A DNA stretch of 64,000 bases from Hymenopellis radicata (taxonomy: Eukaryota; Basidiomycota; Agaricomycetes; Agaricales; Physalacriaceae): contig JADNRX010000016.1 in assembly GCA_015501595.1 (NCBI GenBank), positions 310,001 through 374,000 on the forward strand, read 5' to 3'. Below the pieces are notes generated by a model, which saw only the letters and a program-made list of their open reading frames with translations, was not told where the DNA came from and searched no databases. Position numbers and translations under genes: made by a program. The first letter of the stretch is position 1; each line of letters starts with the position of its first letter. Below are positions 10,357 through 23,667 of this stretch, piece after piece.

Positions 10357-12666
10357 TCAGGTCTTGTCAAACCATACCTCCGCTCGTTCAACAATTGTTG
10401 CCCCTGTTGGTGATTTGGCCCCATTACCAGCGCCCCAAATACCGCCCACAAGTCCAAATCCGACTACCCTGTGATCCTTGAAGGCGAACTCGGCAGTTAC
10501 AGCGTTCCCTTCGTGGACAGGCGCCGCCCAATACTTCACCTCACGTGTATTGGCTATTCTCTGCGAAATGGATCAGCGCCTCGCGTCTTCGGAGTCCGGA
10601 CTTCCATGGACCCACTCTGCTTTCAAGTTCCGTCACGTTGAATAGATCCCCGCGAAATGTTCTAGCTTGATGTGTGTGGACCAGGCCTTTTCCCACTTGG
10701 CAAGAAAAGTGGGTACGGAGCCGTTGATGGCGCCAGGAAGCGTTTCAGGAGCGTCTGCGACCACCTGTGCGCATGATGCGGATTGTGAAGTCGCTGATGG
10801 ATCGTCGAGCAGGCATAGCTCTAATGCGCCGTAACCAAGGTTTCCATAAGACCCACCAAGGTCACTGAACGGCAGTGATGACGATGGAGGATTGATCGGT
10901 CGAGGACGGGATTCATGAGTGTAGTTTTCAAGCACCTTCTTTTTCATTCTAGCAAGGACATCAGTGAAATATCGGGGGTGCACAAAATTAGCGCTAACCT
11001 TCCATTCCAATCAATTAGTTCTAAGCCCAAGGCGACGTCGGCGAGGTACCACTTGAGGATTGTGTGGAGGGTACCGCCGTACTCGTCATCGTTGGAGAAT
11101 ACTGCTATGCCCAACCCATCGGAAGGAAATCGAGCTATTTGCGACATGAACCCTAGAAATAGAAATCATAGACGTAAGTATACATTCAACAGAGGGGAAG
11201 CAACTTTACCTGTCGTTGATCCCCCATGCTTTGATGCAATCGATTAAGTCGACTGTGTACTGAACGAATGTCAGCGAACGCACTTCAATGATTTCTATAG
11301 CAATCAAATAAGACCAGTTGCTTCGATATTATCATTAAGACCATACCATGACCTCGATACGAGTATCGAGACTGGGCCCCTCCGTAAACAGCGGGTGATA
11401 GTTCAGGATACTCCCTATTGATAGCATGAGTCATGTTGAGGTGAGGATAGCAGCTTCAAAGATGTACGCTTTGCCTGTGACGACGCTTACGCCAGTGGCA
11501 ACCATCTCAATAACCGCTTCAGGAATAACCTGGGCCATTGTTAGCGGATTTTTACCGCCCAAAAGAAGAACTCGGAGCCATGTTGCCTGTGGAGAGTAAG
11601 CCTGAAACAGAAATGCTTAACTTGAAACCTACCGCATCCTTAGCGCTCATGATTATACCTCCAGCCCCAGATTTATCTGAGGAGAGGACTCAGTCGAGGA
11701 GCAGGGGCGTAAATACAAATACCTACAATTCCCGTTTTCTCCACGGTCGAGCCACCAGTTCGGAAACCACATTTCACGAGGAGTCCCGAGGTCGAAGGCA
11801 TGCCTCATCTTTTCTCTCGCCATGCCTTGAGCGAGTTTGCCGCTGGCCTTGGCTACATCGAATCGAATAGGTCGTCGCTGTCAGCCCAAGAGGATCGAAG
11901 ATATGCTCCTTGACGTAGCGAGCGATCGTAGGCCGATGCGGTAGAACAAGTTCGGGAAGGTAGGATAAAAGCATGTACATGTTGTTGTTATACTGATATA
12001 GTTCTCGGAAGCCAGCAGACGGCCGGAGGTGTCTCATCCTTCGAAGCTTATACAGCGATCAATGACCATACTGTCGCTGCATTCGAACTTTGACTTACGA
12101 TCGAGGTGATGTTGTCGCTCCTTCCATACATGAGATCATGTCGAGGAAGGCCTGTGCGGTGGCTCATAAGGTCGATGATCGTGCTCTCTGTGGTGGCCAG
12201 TGGGTCCATTAATCCCCATTCATCTTCAGGAACCACGGAAGCAATCTTGGTGTCCCACGACAAGCGAGGAGAAAGACTCTCATTGGAAATGAGGAGACCA
12301 GTCGCGATCACGTCGAACAGCTGCGAAAGGTCAAAACACGAAATCGAAGTTTTTTTCGAGATATTGACCTTGGAATTGGATGCAATACCGAAGAGAGAAT
12401 CCTCGGTCATGGGCGTTCCATCCAAGCTAGCATTACCGTAACCTTTTGTCTCCACGCGCCATTCGCCAGAGAGGGAGTCCCTTTGGACAACAGCGACAGC
12501 GACCCCGCCCGGTGTATTCCACTCAGATAAGACCGAACGAATAAATTTGTCCGCCGTTGGGTTGAGGACGTCTGTGACGGCACTCGGCGCGTATAGTGGC
12601 GCCTGCTGCTGTGCCGAGGCAGCTACGTAGTAAGAACAACAGCGTCAGGAGACGACTGAAAATCAT
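10357..12666 (-). pseudogene. Beta-lactamase-like serine hydrolase (class C/LACTB type), three frameshifts
   Basis: Family of secreted or vacuolar serine hydrolases (penicillin-binding protein/beta-lactamase fold). Key motifs are present: S-x-x-K as GIASNSK, Y-x-N as QYNNN, and the third box as KHGGSTTGF. Later blocks FMSQIARFP, LFNVTELES and the C-terminus GAEVWF-like AEVWFDKT also fit. About eight GT-AG introns can be read. Three single-base shifts break the frame and no intron explains them: one extra base inside the signal peptide near 12625; one extra base in TATTCGATTCGATG near 11865, between TTYS and FDVAKASG; and one missing G in GCGGGGATC near 10652, just before LFNVTE. Either a recent pseudogene or uncorrected assembly indels. 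It stands head to head with the equally damaged MFS gene. Confidence 0.75.
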
Positions 12667-13137
12667 TCTGATGAGCGCGATGCGTAAAAACATGTGAGAA
12701 AGTTCAAAGCAACCATTGAGCCACGTGGCGTTATCTTATCAGAAGCACATCCTGAAGCTGCCGACGGGCTCGGATACAGCGGCGTAGGACTTGGTTCTTG
12801 ACTTGTGAGTGGCACAAGAGCTACGAACGAAATCGCTCACTATTTCACCCACAGTTGCTCAAATTCAGCGAGAAGAAATCGTTCTTTATGCGTCTCATCA
12901 TGACGCAACCTTCGCAGACTTTAGAGGACAGTGCAAAACTTCAACGCAACATTCATATTCCGTCTAGACACCTGCCAGCGCGGCCGGGTTATCCTTCTCG
13001 ACAGATGTAATATTTCCCTGTAATCCATCTTTCAAGCGACGCGATTTGGGAGGGGTGAGCCCGCTTCTGTCGTACCATCGGGTCTCTATAAATACCTCGC
13101 CCTTTCGTTGGCCTCGGAGTCGTATTCGCGCACCCAC
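12667..13137. other. Divergent promoter region
   Basis: About 470 bp between the start codons of the serine-hydrolase pseudogene (minus) and the MFS gene (plus), likely a shared bidirectional control region. The plus side has a clear TATA box at 13086-13094. No other gene seen. Confidence 0.5.
13086..13094 (+). promoter_or_regulatory. TATA box of the MFS gene
   Basis: TCTATAAAT about 45 bp upstream of the ATG at 13138, the usual spacing for a short-leader fungal transcript. Confidence 0.55.
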
Positions 13138-15266
13138 ATGCCTTCCGAACCACTAGAGGCCGAGTTCGCGTCACCTCCTGCGCTCTCCAAGGATCAGGAG
13201 GATGAGTTCCGGCAACTGGATATGGAAGGGCCTCTGGCCACCTTGGCTGAATTGGAACGCGCTTTTACAAAAGAGGGTATCCATATTGTGACCTTTGAGA
13301 AAGGCAAAGGCGAAGATCCTCGAGAGTGGGCTAAAGGCAAGAAATGGTATGGTCTTGTTCCAAGTTGTTTTTGGCGATGACGCGCTGATTCGGTGTGTAC
13401 AAGGTATGTTACCCTCAGCGCCGCGTTTCTTTGCCTGGCTGTTGCCATCGGTAGCTCCATCGTTACGGGAGAGTAAGTTTCACTAGTCGGAGTTTTTCCA
13501 TCTGTTACCAGTATCTAATCCGTAATCTTAGTCTCGCTGGCCCCGTTGAAACTCTACACAGCACGCAAGAGATCATCAACTTGACGGTTACTTGCTTCGT
13601 TATTGGCTTCGGCATAGGGTTCGTCTGTTAATTCTACTTGCATCATCTTTATCGCCAATGAGCCAATCTTCAGCCCTCTATTCTTTGCGCCGCTCTCGGA
13701 GGTCGTTGGGAGAACACCGATGTACTGTGTCAGCATGTTCTTCTACTTCATCTTCACTCTCCCGAGCGCGCTGGCGCAAAATGCTGCCACGCTGGTAGTT
13801 GCGCGTCAGATTGCCGGCTTGGCGGCGTCCGCGCCCATGTGTAACGTTGGCGGGAGGCAAGTTGATCTTTTTTTAAAATGTCATGCTGTATTGATAGCCC
13901 GCTGCACAGTGTCGCGGACATATGGTGCGTAGAAGAGCGCGGCGTCCCGATGGCAGTTTTCTCTTTCACCATCTTGTACGTCTTCTTCTGTTCTTACAAC
14001 TTTTCACGAACTTACTCGAATGAAAAAGTATGGGTCCTTGTGTTGGCCCGTTAGTTGGAGGCTGGATAGCAGAGCGCGCGGGGTGGCGGTGGTTATGTAT
14101 GTTTTGCCTTCGTTCACACGGACACGCACTAAGAGTTTCGCAGATTGGGTTCTGTTCATCTTCTCGGACTCTGTTTCGCGCTCACCTTGTTCATCCCGGA
14201 AACCCTGGCACCCGATTATTCTGAGGCGGAAGGCTGAGAAGCTCCGGAAAGAAACTGGGGACCAGAGCTATCAGTCCTTGGAGGAGCTGGAGCGCCGACC
14301 GCTGTCGGAGACTCTCAAGACGGCCCTTCTACGACCGATTGTCATGCTTCTCACGGAGCCCATCGTGATTTTCATGTCGTTCTGTGCGTGCTTCATCACT
14401 ATACCCACGTGTGCCCTTCTCATCCCCGAACTCTAGACCTGTCTTTCGTATACAGTCTGTTGTGTAGGTCATGTTTCTGCCCACACGAACCCAGAGTAAC
14501 CCATCGCCCCCTGCACATTATTAGACTTGCTCTTCTTCGCATTCCCCATCGCGTTTGCGGAAATCCGTGGTTTCAGTGGTGGAATGACTGGGGTGACATT
14601 CATCAGCATTATGGTACGTTTTCCTTTCTTCTTCCCCGGTTTCCTACTCTGACTGATCCACAGCTGGGTATTGCGATCGCGATGTGTCTGATTCCATATC
14701 AAGAAAGCATCTACCGCAAAGCCACGATGCATGGTGTGTACCCAGAAGCACGATTATATCCTATGATGGGCGGGTCGATGTGTGTATCCCCGGTCAAATT
14801 TATTCCTGGCATTTCGAAGCTTACCGGAACATCATGGCAGTGTTCTCCCAATAGCCCTATTCGTGTTCGCGTTCACAGGCGCTTATGAGTGGGTCCACTG
14901 GATCGGCCCGTGCGTTGCTGGGGCGCTGTTTGGGTTCTCCATGATCTTAATCTACATCTCGGCAAACTCGTACATCGTGGACAGCTACAGTGCGTTCGCA
15001 GCGTCCGCCATCGCCGCGAAGACGTTGCTCCGCTCGGAGGTGGGGCTGCTGTGCCGCTTTTTGTGAACCAGATGTTCCACGAGATGGGGTTCCAGTGGGC
15101 GGGGTTGGTGCTTGCGCTTGTTGCGACTGCTATAGCGCCGATACCGTTCGTGTTTTTTAAGCATGGGGAGGGTATTAGGAGGAGGTCGGCTAAAGCTACG
15201 AAGGCGATCAGGAGAGAGGGTCCGATGGAAAATGAGAAGGGGTTCGCGGAGACGACGGTTCAGTAG
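13138..15266 (+). pseudogene. MFS drug/polyamine transporter (DHA1 type), frameshifted
   Basis: Twelve-TM plasma-membrane H+ antiporter family. The N-terminus is cytosolic and acidic; the first TM follows the KW/YVTLSAAFLCLAVAIG junction. Motif A is PLSEVVGRTPMY and motif C is GPLVGGWIAERAGWRW. Later segments include FIPETLAP, RRKAEKLRKETGD, FAEIRGFSGGMTG, YPEARLYPMM and YIVDSYSAFAASA. About ten introns. The frame breaks by one base at three places: near 14160 (FIF-F-GLCF, one T missing), near 14217 (CACCCGATT, one C extra before ILRRKAEKL) and near 15043 (GGTGGGGCTGC, one G missing before AAVPLFVNQMF). The intron after NVGG near 13855 also lacks a GT donor in the right phase. A decaying gene or an indel-rich assembly; the motifs themselves are well kept. 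Confidence 0.75.
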
Positions 15267-18200
15267 TTGACATATATACCAGAAATTAGGCATGTTATTT
15301 TGGGTAATTAGATGTCTTCGTAGACTAGAACTGATGTCGATTAAAGCAGCTACTCGCCAGTTTCTGACATGCTTCAATCAAAGCCAAGTCGTGGTAGTAG
15401 TCCACCTTGTAAGTATTCAAGATCCTTCTTACGTGTAGCACTACAATCGACAGTGGACCACGTTTCGTTGTTACTGATTGTGGCGTCGTAGTCTATTGGA
15501 CGCTGACATTCATTTCGCTCCCATGGCACTGAGGCGAAGCTGCCTCGCTGAATCCGTCCCCCGTCGTACATCATGATGACCCAGCGTACACCCTCGCCAA
15601 AGTATTCGCTTACTGATGTTTAATTGTGGGCATTTCGAGAAAGGTGTTGCAAGTGGCATGTAATTACCTTGACGTGTCATTCAGGTGCTCCGCAATGTAC
15701 TTGAACGATGACTCGTGTACCGTACCACCACTCGACCTCGCCCTGAGGAGGAAATAATGATTCCTGCGGAGTTGGTTCATGTGGATCTCAGCGATCCACG
15801 CAGTTTTTGAAGTCCACATTTCAGTTCAAGGCAGCCATTTGCTTCCGAGATTCCTCAATCACGACTTGATGCCGCCGCATGTTGACAGGCGTGAGCCCGC
15901 CTCTTCTTGACTTCGTACATCATTGGTGAGCAGACTATACGCCGGAATGGCGAGTTCGCGCCATTACCATAGAATTGCATCAACGGACGCGTTTTTCCTG
16001 TGTGCATTTGTCCTATTCCTGGGTGAGGGAGTTCCGTGGAATCCTTGGGGCCGAAGTCGCGCTGGAGAGTGGTGCCCTTTCTCATCGGGTGCGTTAGCAG
16101 AGGCCTCGCCAGCTATTGACGTATACGTGTTTGCTCACGAGGCGTGGTGGGTGCACGCAGCAGAGCTTTCAGACAGAGTTTGCACGGTATCCATGCCGTA
16201 TGTTTTTGTTTGGGATGAACCCGCGGAATTGCGTGCCTTTTAATCGAAGACCGCGGCATGTGCGTTATTGTCAGTGCCAAGCAGTGTGTACGGTCGCACA
16301 GTCAGTGTTCTCCCGCCACCGGAGTAGGGAAAGAATGAAGTCCGGGATATCGGCAACTTGTATGGTGGACAGTTTGTTGCCGAACATGCCGCTGCCAAGT
16401 AGCCCTGGGGACCCCGTAGACCGGTATCTGGCTTAAGTCCTAGGGCAGGCAGCACGTAGTGTGGCGCAAAATAGATTCTATTGGGTAGCAACATGTATAC
16501 AGGAGTATATTCGACAATAGCTAGAGGTAATGTATCATTCGAGTAGTCACGAAATGTAGAGGAGGGTAGAATTGGGGAGGATAAGGCCAGACTAGTCCTT
16601 GCAAGTAGATTCAGCCGTCGAGTAGACACCTTCAGAGGGAGACCTGGCGAAAAAAGGGGACGGAGGGTGTTCGTGGGCATCCTGGTTCAAGTTGGCATGA
16701 ATTTCCGAGTTCGAGATCATGGTTAATGTTTGGCGTCGGAGTTGAGTGTTCAAGAGGGCGTCGTTTGCTTCCCAACCGTCATTGGAGGGTGTCTCGACGC
16801 CGTGGTCGGATCCTTGGTGGGCTATTGGCTCCCAAGCTTCTCTATACCTTGCAGTGGTAAAGAGCAACTTCAACGCAGATTAGACGACCCATCTTAAGTC
16901 CTTAAAGCACTCCTTGTAGAACGTCGAACTGCTTTGAACCTTGCTTTGGCCTGGCGATAATAATCGCAATGGTCGTGGGGAGGCGCAGTATGCAAACCAA
17001 GGCATCCTGAAGTGCTATTGCAGTAGTATATACGAGCGCCACGGCTAGGACCCGTAGAGAGGATTTTCGGAAGATGAGCACAAGTGGTTCATGTCCTAAG
17101 TTGTCTATTAAGAGCAAATTCAACTACCTGCTAACCTCTATATCTTCGTCTGTAAATGAGTTCAAGCCCAGCAGTCCGAAATAAGGACGTACCACCAAGG
17201 AATCGGGATACGTGGCTTGGGACAGTCGCACATGAGCTGGTCAGTCATGAGCCAGAAATTCTGCCTTTAGTACAAAGCTGATCACTCATTAAGCATAGTT
17301 GGATGAGCCTAGAAGAGATACTCAGAGATACAGCTAGCGGAAGACCTAGGCAGTCGTAGGCGCGACACTCAATGCGGATGCGGAGGTGCACGCGGCCGAT
17401 CGGAATAAATGTGCATTTGGACACCGATACAGAATTGGCGCGTTCATTTTCCGTGAGCGTGGCGGACGCGGTTTTATTGAACAGTGTGTAGTTGACGGGC
17501 CCGTAAGTTAGATGGTGGTGATTGCAAGAGCCGGGATGTGACGTGACGGTGACATTGCCGCTCTCCTTTCCTCCGTACACTCATCAGCTTTCATTAAGTG
17601 GAAGTCGCGCCCAATAAACCACTCTTCGTACCCACAGGTCTATCTGGTACTGCTTTAACTTTCAAGAGATTCAATTTTGTCAATATTTTGCGACCGGATC
17701 CCATTTAAATAAATGTTTACAGCTTGAATGCTTGACGCGCTGGAATGGTCATTAGTCGTTGCTTTGCTGTGGGAATTCTGCTAGATCTTGAACGCATCTT
17801 GAGTTTATACTGCCATCTATATACGCCACGAGAATGGCGCGTCATTGGATGTCTTCACACTCTTACGCGAGTAAGAAGCCTGTAGCCACCGAGGGCAGCT
17901 GTAAGAACAACGCACCTGAAAGTGGCGGATTTATGCATATCACAGCTTGTGTAGCGTTGGCGGGTCGCACGACTTGTTGAGATAAAACGGAATCGACTTA
18001 AGAGGTGCCAAACGACGTTGTCCAGTGTTGGAGAGTCCTACAGTGTGCATGGTAGGCTGGCAACAGCAATTCCGATACATTCTTTACATCCGTTGTTTCT
18101 GAACCTCTGCAAAGTTGGGCCCAGGACTTTAGGCCTTCTCGTCGAGGGAGTCGGCGTCGTGTAGCAAGAGTACAACACATATCGCGGTCAGTGTGCACCA

Positions 18201-19240
18201 TGAGCTTATTCGACGACGACCGCGACGTGATCATACTGCCCCCGACAGCGCAACCGGATGTGGCGATGACACGTAGCGCGAGGACAAGCCCGTCGTTGAT
18301 CAATCATCACTGTCGACGACGAGCCGGCCCATAGCGCGCAGGACGCGTACATTTGCGCATGCGCTGCACGTAGAAGACCGCACTGGCCATGAGCATGGCT
18401 ATATTGACCGCAGACCAGCACATATCACGAACAAGCTAAGTACCCTATCTCACCCAACTTGAAGATAGCGGTGCGGTATACAGTGCCGCGTCTTGTCCGC
18501 ATCAGAGACTCAGAGTGGATAGTGGCGGATCTGGCCCGCCACATACGAAACATGGCCAAGGGATGCTCCTCAATGGTGAAAGCGACCCAAGCGTATTAAC
18601 CGCGCTCGGGAACCGTTCACACGCGGGCGGGACGTCCTGTATAGGTTTTACAAGAGAATGAGAACAGTACGAGTCAATGATGTGCGAATTCATACTCATT
18701 TTAACTGCTGTTCGTAATGGGTGGAGTGCATTACTGCTCTTGACACCTTCCGGTTACTAGCTATGCGACATAGTTTATATGTCTATTTGCACGCGAAAAT
18801 AATTATTTACATGCGGTATTTGAGGTCCTGGCTGCCGTGATGCCGCAAAAGCATCGGCCATCACGGCAACATATTTCCATAAAGAAAAGTCCCCTTGTTC
18901 CTTTTTGCTCCCATGGGGTGAAGCCTCTCTGACGCGACTGAGAAATCAGCAAGGTCCGGTCGGATTTCAGCTCCCCCAGAAAATGCTGGAAATGTCGTGT
19001 TGAATACCGCGAAAATCGCGTCTGCCAAAAGGAATACTGGAATACGAGGATCAGCGATCAGCGTGCAAGTGACAGACAGGCCAGAGGAGCGTCGATTTGG
19101 AGATCTGTCCAATGGGCTGTGTGGCGCTGCTGAAGAGCGGACCGGGCCCTGCCAAATGTGACTTGTGTGAAATGGCAGAGTGTCTCGCTGATCGACATAT
19201 ACGCGTCTGGCGCTTTGCCCCTTGTCTTCCCACCCTTTCC
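15267..19240. other. Long intergenic stretch without a convincing gene
   Basis: Nearly 4 kb with no coherent exon chain. A minus-strand frame at 17123-16902 is hydrophobic (ALVYTTAIALQDALV) and could be a relic of a membrane protein, followed by a polar frame at 16873-16592, but I could not join them by splice sites into a known family. No repeats shared with the rest of the window were noticed here. Confidence 0.45.
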
Positions 19241-22200
19241 ATGACCTTTGCCGTCCTCAGAGAGCTGCACGCCATTATCGGCGACGCGCTCGACGACATC
19301 GAGGCCGTCTATCGCGAGTCGAGCTCGTCGTCTACCACTGTCGATGGACCCTCGACGCCGTCTAGGCCGACCACTACGACGCCCACATTTTCTCCTGAGC
19401 ATGGATATGCATCGCCGCCGCCGTCGCCCGCGATGACGAGCTTTCCAACCACATCGCTGTTCTCCCGGCCCTCGACACCGACGTCGACCTTGGATTTTCC
19501 TTCATTGGACGCGCCGTACGAGGCCCAGTCGCCCGCGGAAATGCTCATGTCCCACCCGATGGTCTCCTCTGCTATTAACCGGATTGTTGCTGCTGCCGGA
19601 CAGATGACGATGACGGTGCAGATGCCTTTCCTGTCGCTGTCTGATGCGGCCATGGCTGTAAGTTCCCCCCGATTTGGACTGGATAATCTCGCCGCCACCT
19701 TGGATCCGGTCCACCATTCCCTTCCATTTACTGATAAATGTTCAGTACCACCTTCCGTCTTGTCTAAGGCTTGTCGAGGCATCGCATACTGTCGAGATCC
19801 TCCGCGAATCCGGACCCGATGGCCTACACGTCAGGACGATCGCTGAGAAGACCGGTGTTGAAATGAGCAAAATGGGTACGTACTCATCATTCTTCGATTC
19901 ATTTTATCAATCGGTCCCTTAATAGCCCACGTCCTTCGCTTGCTCGCTACCCATCACTTTCTACGAGAAACTTCGCCGAATGTTTTCGCTACCAACAGGA
20001 TTTCATCTTTAATGGACACCGGCAAACAGATAGAAGAGATTCATGCTCAGTATGTTTATTTATCATTTTATGTTCTATTCCGACCACTTTCTTAGTCCCG
20101 AAGCCAAGTATCGCGGTACCAACGGTATCTCTGCCTTCATAGGCATGTGGTACGTTTCCATCTCCTTCTCCCGACCGTTCTTGATTTGCGTTGAAGCACG
20201 GACGAGCTCCAGAAGTCTTCAGCCTATATAACAGAAGCATATCTGCTGTCTTCGAACAAGAACGTCGAAGAACCGACCCATGCCCCGTTTAACTTCGCTT
20301 TTGGCTGCGAAGGTGTTGGATTCTTCAGCTGGTTGGAAGGTCAAGGAATCGAGAATGGCCAAGTCAATGGGCCAGGACGCGAATCTAGCCTTCTACCAGG
20401 GATTAAGCCGTCCAACGTGAACTCACTAGCGAACTCTAATCGTTATCGCCTGGAACGTTTCGGTACAGCTATGACTGGCACCGACTCGTGGGAGGTTCCC
20501 GGCGCTGTGTTGAACGGTAATTACAATCCTAGCGAGCCGAAACTTGTCACTCATGGTACCGACAGGGTTTGACTGGCAGCTGCTTCCTCGCGGTAGTATA
20601 GTGGTGGATGTTGGGGGTGGCATAGGCTCTACGAGCATGTTCCTCGCGCATGCCTTTTCAAATCCATCCGATGAAGACGCGCTTGGTCTCCGGTTCATCA
20701 TACAGGATAGGAAGGTTGTCGTTGAAATGGGGGAAAAGGGCTGGAGAGAGAAATGTCCCGAGTTGCTAGAGTCTGGCGTCGCAGAATTCCAAGGTAAGCC
20801 TCGTCATTTCGGATGCACAACGCTGATCGAAATTAGTGCACGATTTCTTTACACCGCAGCCTATCAAAAATGCCGCTGTGTACTTCCTTCGTGTCATCCT
20901 TCATGACTGGCCAGATGACTTCGCTCGGAAAATCCTCTTTCTTTTGCGAGAGGCGTCCGGTCCCCAAACAAAGCTCGTTCTGGCAGACTTCATACTGCCA
21001 TTGGCTTGCACCGACGATCTTAGCGCCACCGAAGACGAACATTCACTCTCAGACATAATTGGCGCAGAGAAGGCATTAGCACCGGCTCCTTTGCTGCCTA
21101 ATTTGGGTAAAGCCAGCGCTCATGCGTACTGGATGGATTTGACAGTAGGTCAATCGTCTGACACGTCAATCTCAGCTGATAAATGTTATCTAGATGCAAG
21201 CTACGTTCAACGGTCAGGAACGAACGCTTCGGGAGATTATCACGCTCGCTGCCTCTGCAGGATGGAAGGTTGTCAGGGTCACCAAAGCGCCGGGGTCACT
21301 GTTCGGGCATATCGTCGCTGTTCCTGCGCCAATCCCGATGCAGAAAATGGCCAGTCAATCTGCCTTGTTCGAGGGCGGTTATAGAAGTCTCCGTACCGGC
21401 TATCAAGAGAGCGAACAAGACCTCATCGAGCGCGCTAACTCTCGCTGCGGTACACCTACGTTGGGTTCTAGGACCGAACTGCCATCATTTGAGGAGTCAA
21501 GAACGCGCTTTGGGGGCAGATTTATTCGAGGCATCGGTCGGCGCGTTGGTTTGAGCGGATCCAAATCCGGACTGTCAAAGCTAGCATCGACTCCGACACA
21601 GGGCAAGAAGAAGAAACCATCACCATTATCTGTTTCTTCTCCCATCCTCATCTCCACATCCCCTAGGAGTTCGTTATCCTTATCACCTCTGTCGGCTACG
21701 AGTTATGCAGCGTCAACCCATGATCTACGCATGCCGCCATCCTCACCGCTTTCCCCTCGCTATGGTAAACTGTCATTAAGTCGACAGTCTTCCCTAGCCC
21801 AGCTTCACACTAGTTCATCCATCCCTATCCGTCAAGACTATGTCCCCACGCCATCTCAATCTTTACCTTCCTCGGTGACCACTAGACAGCTTTCCCACTA
21901 CGCGTCGCAGACCCAGCTTACTGCTTCTCTCAACGCGCCTTCGTCTCCCGTGGCCACTCGATCTCGTGGTCTCATTCCCCGTCGTGCTTCCCTGGCTCAA
22001 CTTAACAACCAGGCGTCGCCATCGTCCTCGACGTCGTCCATTCCAATGCCGCCTATGCCCGATCTACCAGCGTCGTTCTCGCCTCGTTCACCGTTCCTCA
22101 GGAAAAAGGAGTCTAGTGGCACGGAAAGCCCTCTTCCAAGAAAGAGATCCGAGACTTTACTGGGATTACCGTTTAGGCACACGAGGAATCGCAGTGGGAG

Positions 22201-22381
22201 CATGTTCAAGGGTTTGCAAATACCGGGAACGGGGAGGAAGATTACGTTTGAAAGACAGGATGGTCAGGACCATGGCGCATCTGTTGATGGACACGCGCAG
22301 GCGCAGAAGTCGGGTTTGTTGGATGCGCCGGCGCGTATAGATAAAGTGCGATCCAAGTCAAGACCGGCATCTCCATTCTAG
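19241..22381 (+). CDS. SAM-dependent O-methyltransferase (COMT-like) with a ~300-aa Ser-rich C-terminal tail
   Basis: Methylates a hydroxyl (or amine) of a small molecule; the substrate is unknown. The N-terminal dimerisation part (MTFAVLRELHAIIGDALDDI) leads to a winged-helix region with LPSCLRLVEASHTVEILRE. Later come FRLERFGTAMTGT-like NRYRLERFGTAMTG, SAM motif I VVDVGGGIGSTSM, and the catalytic-His loop VILHDWPDD. Exons join cleanly across seven introns. The catalytic domain ends near FGHIVAVPAP (about 21340). The last exon then continues without a stop for another ~350 codons, basic and Ser/Pro-rich, with related motifs RQSSLAQL, RRASLAQL and RKRSE that resemble basophilic kinase sites. 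The start was taken at 19241 because upstream sequence lacks family similarity. No cofactor or pathway genes adjoin it. Confidence 0.88.
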
Positions 22382-23667
22382 GATATTCAGTCAGTGGGTT
22401 TCTTTGGGATGATTGTTTACATCATATATGCAGTCTTTTTCTTTGTTTTCGTTTACTTATTGTATTAGCTTTGAGTTTTCGCTATGTTTTATGTAATACT
22501 AGGGCGGGAAAACTCACTATCGAGTTACACTTGACGAAGGCCGTCTTGGTTTTCTTGCGGTGCGATATTTGGGGACAGTAGATTGCAGAAACCTCGAGGA
22601 CATATGGGCACAAATGCCGCCACCGTTCACGGGCATTTGTAAGTTGAGTTCCGCACACACAGAGCCACCAGAGAGCCCACATAGTACTATAGTGAGATTT
22701 CTGAAGGTTCGCCGACCTTCTCGGGGATGGGTGGGTAGTGGGAAGGCGGATCGGTACTAATGAACGGGGTGTTTGTCTGCTTAGAACAGCACCTCATGGC
22801 CGCTGTCCTCGCGACTCTTACCATCCAGCTATACGTAGGTCCACCACCCACCATGCATCTCTATCTCCCAAGCATTCCTTGACAACCGTGTACATCTCTA
22901 ACACGCTGTTCATGATGACCAACCGCACTACGATGCGTATAGTATGGAAGACATTTGGTTGAGATAAGTAGGCGGCAGGAAGATAAAGAAGGGTGTGGCG
23001 CATTTTTCCCCGTGGAGAAGTGAGTTCACCATAGCCCTCGCGGTCCGGACAGTCGTTGTCTTGCGGCCGTTAGTCAACCCATGCTCAACGAAAAACAGTC
23101 TATCCTCAATTCTTGTTGGGTTGCTGATGACTAAAAGTCATTATGACCGTGTTATTGATGAACGTTTGGCTAAGGCGTCAAGGCTTGCATTAGCGCGCCC
23201 ATGTGGGTCCTTAGACCCCGAATATACACATATCATCCTACTAGACCCGGGCCGCCAGTGTATCGGCGTGTCGTCTTTTAACTATGCTAGGACTCGGCCC
23301 TGTGCTCTCTAGCTGGGCGCGCCCGCATTCGCTCCTCCTCAGTCTGTCCTGTCACCCCCCGACAACTTTTGTCTTCTCTTTGCTCCAGGCACCTAATGGC
23401 GCAAGACCCTGTCGACGGCTCGTTGTATCCGCCACCGTGTAGCTCGAATGTCTCATCCTGGATTCTACGTGACGGGCGTTCATGGTACCTGCACGCCCGA
23501 ACCCTCTGCTTATCGAAGTGAGCACATTGCCTTGGCTCAGTGAAAGCAGCCAAGCCTTCATGTTCATGTGTTCTCGACGCCTCAGTCGGCGCAATGTTCA
23601 TCTGAACGGTTAGTCGGATCGACATCCTTCTCACTCCTCCAACAAGTCGACTTCCTTCTCTACAAAC
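22382..23667. other. Intergenic; 5' region of the small secreted protein gene
   Basis: No exon recognised from 22382 to about 23320. From about 23330 to 23667 the sequence is homologous to the upstream side of the second small secreted protein gene (minus strand, about 48090-47913), including CGACGCCTCAGTCGGCGCAA shortly before the start codon, so this part is a duplicated promoter/5' leader. Confidence 0.55.

Noticed and set aside
16592..17123. Possible membrane-protein exons on the minus strand
   Set aside because: One hydrophobic segment and a polar tail, but no splice sites joining them and no family pattern.
19309..19782. 157-aa frame antisense to the O-methyltransferase N-terminal exon
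   Set aside because: Sense strand encodes a conserved methyltransferase N-terminus; the antisense frame is a by-product of Ser/Thr-rich codons.
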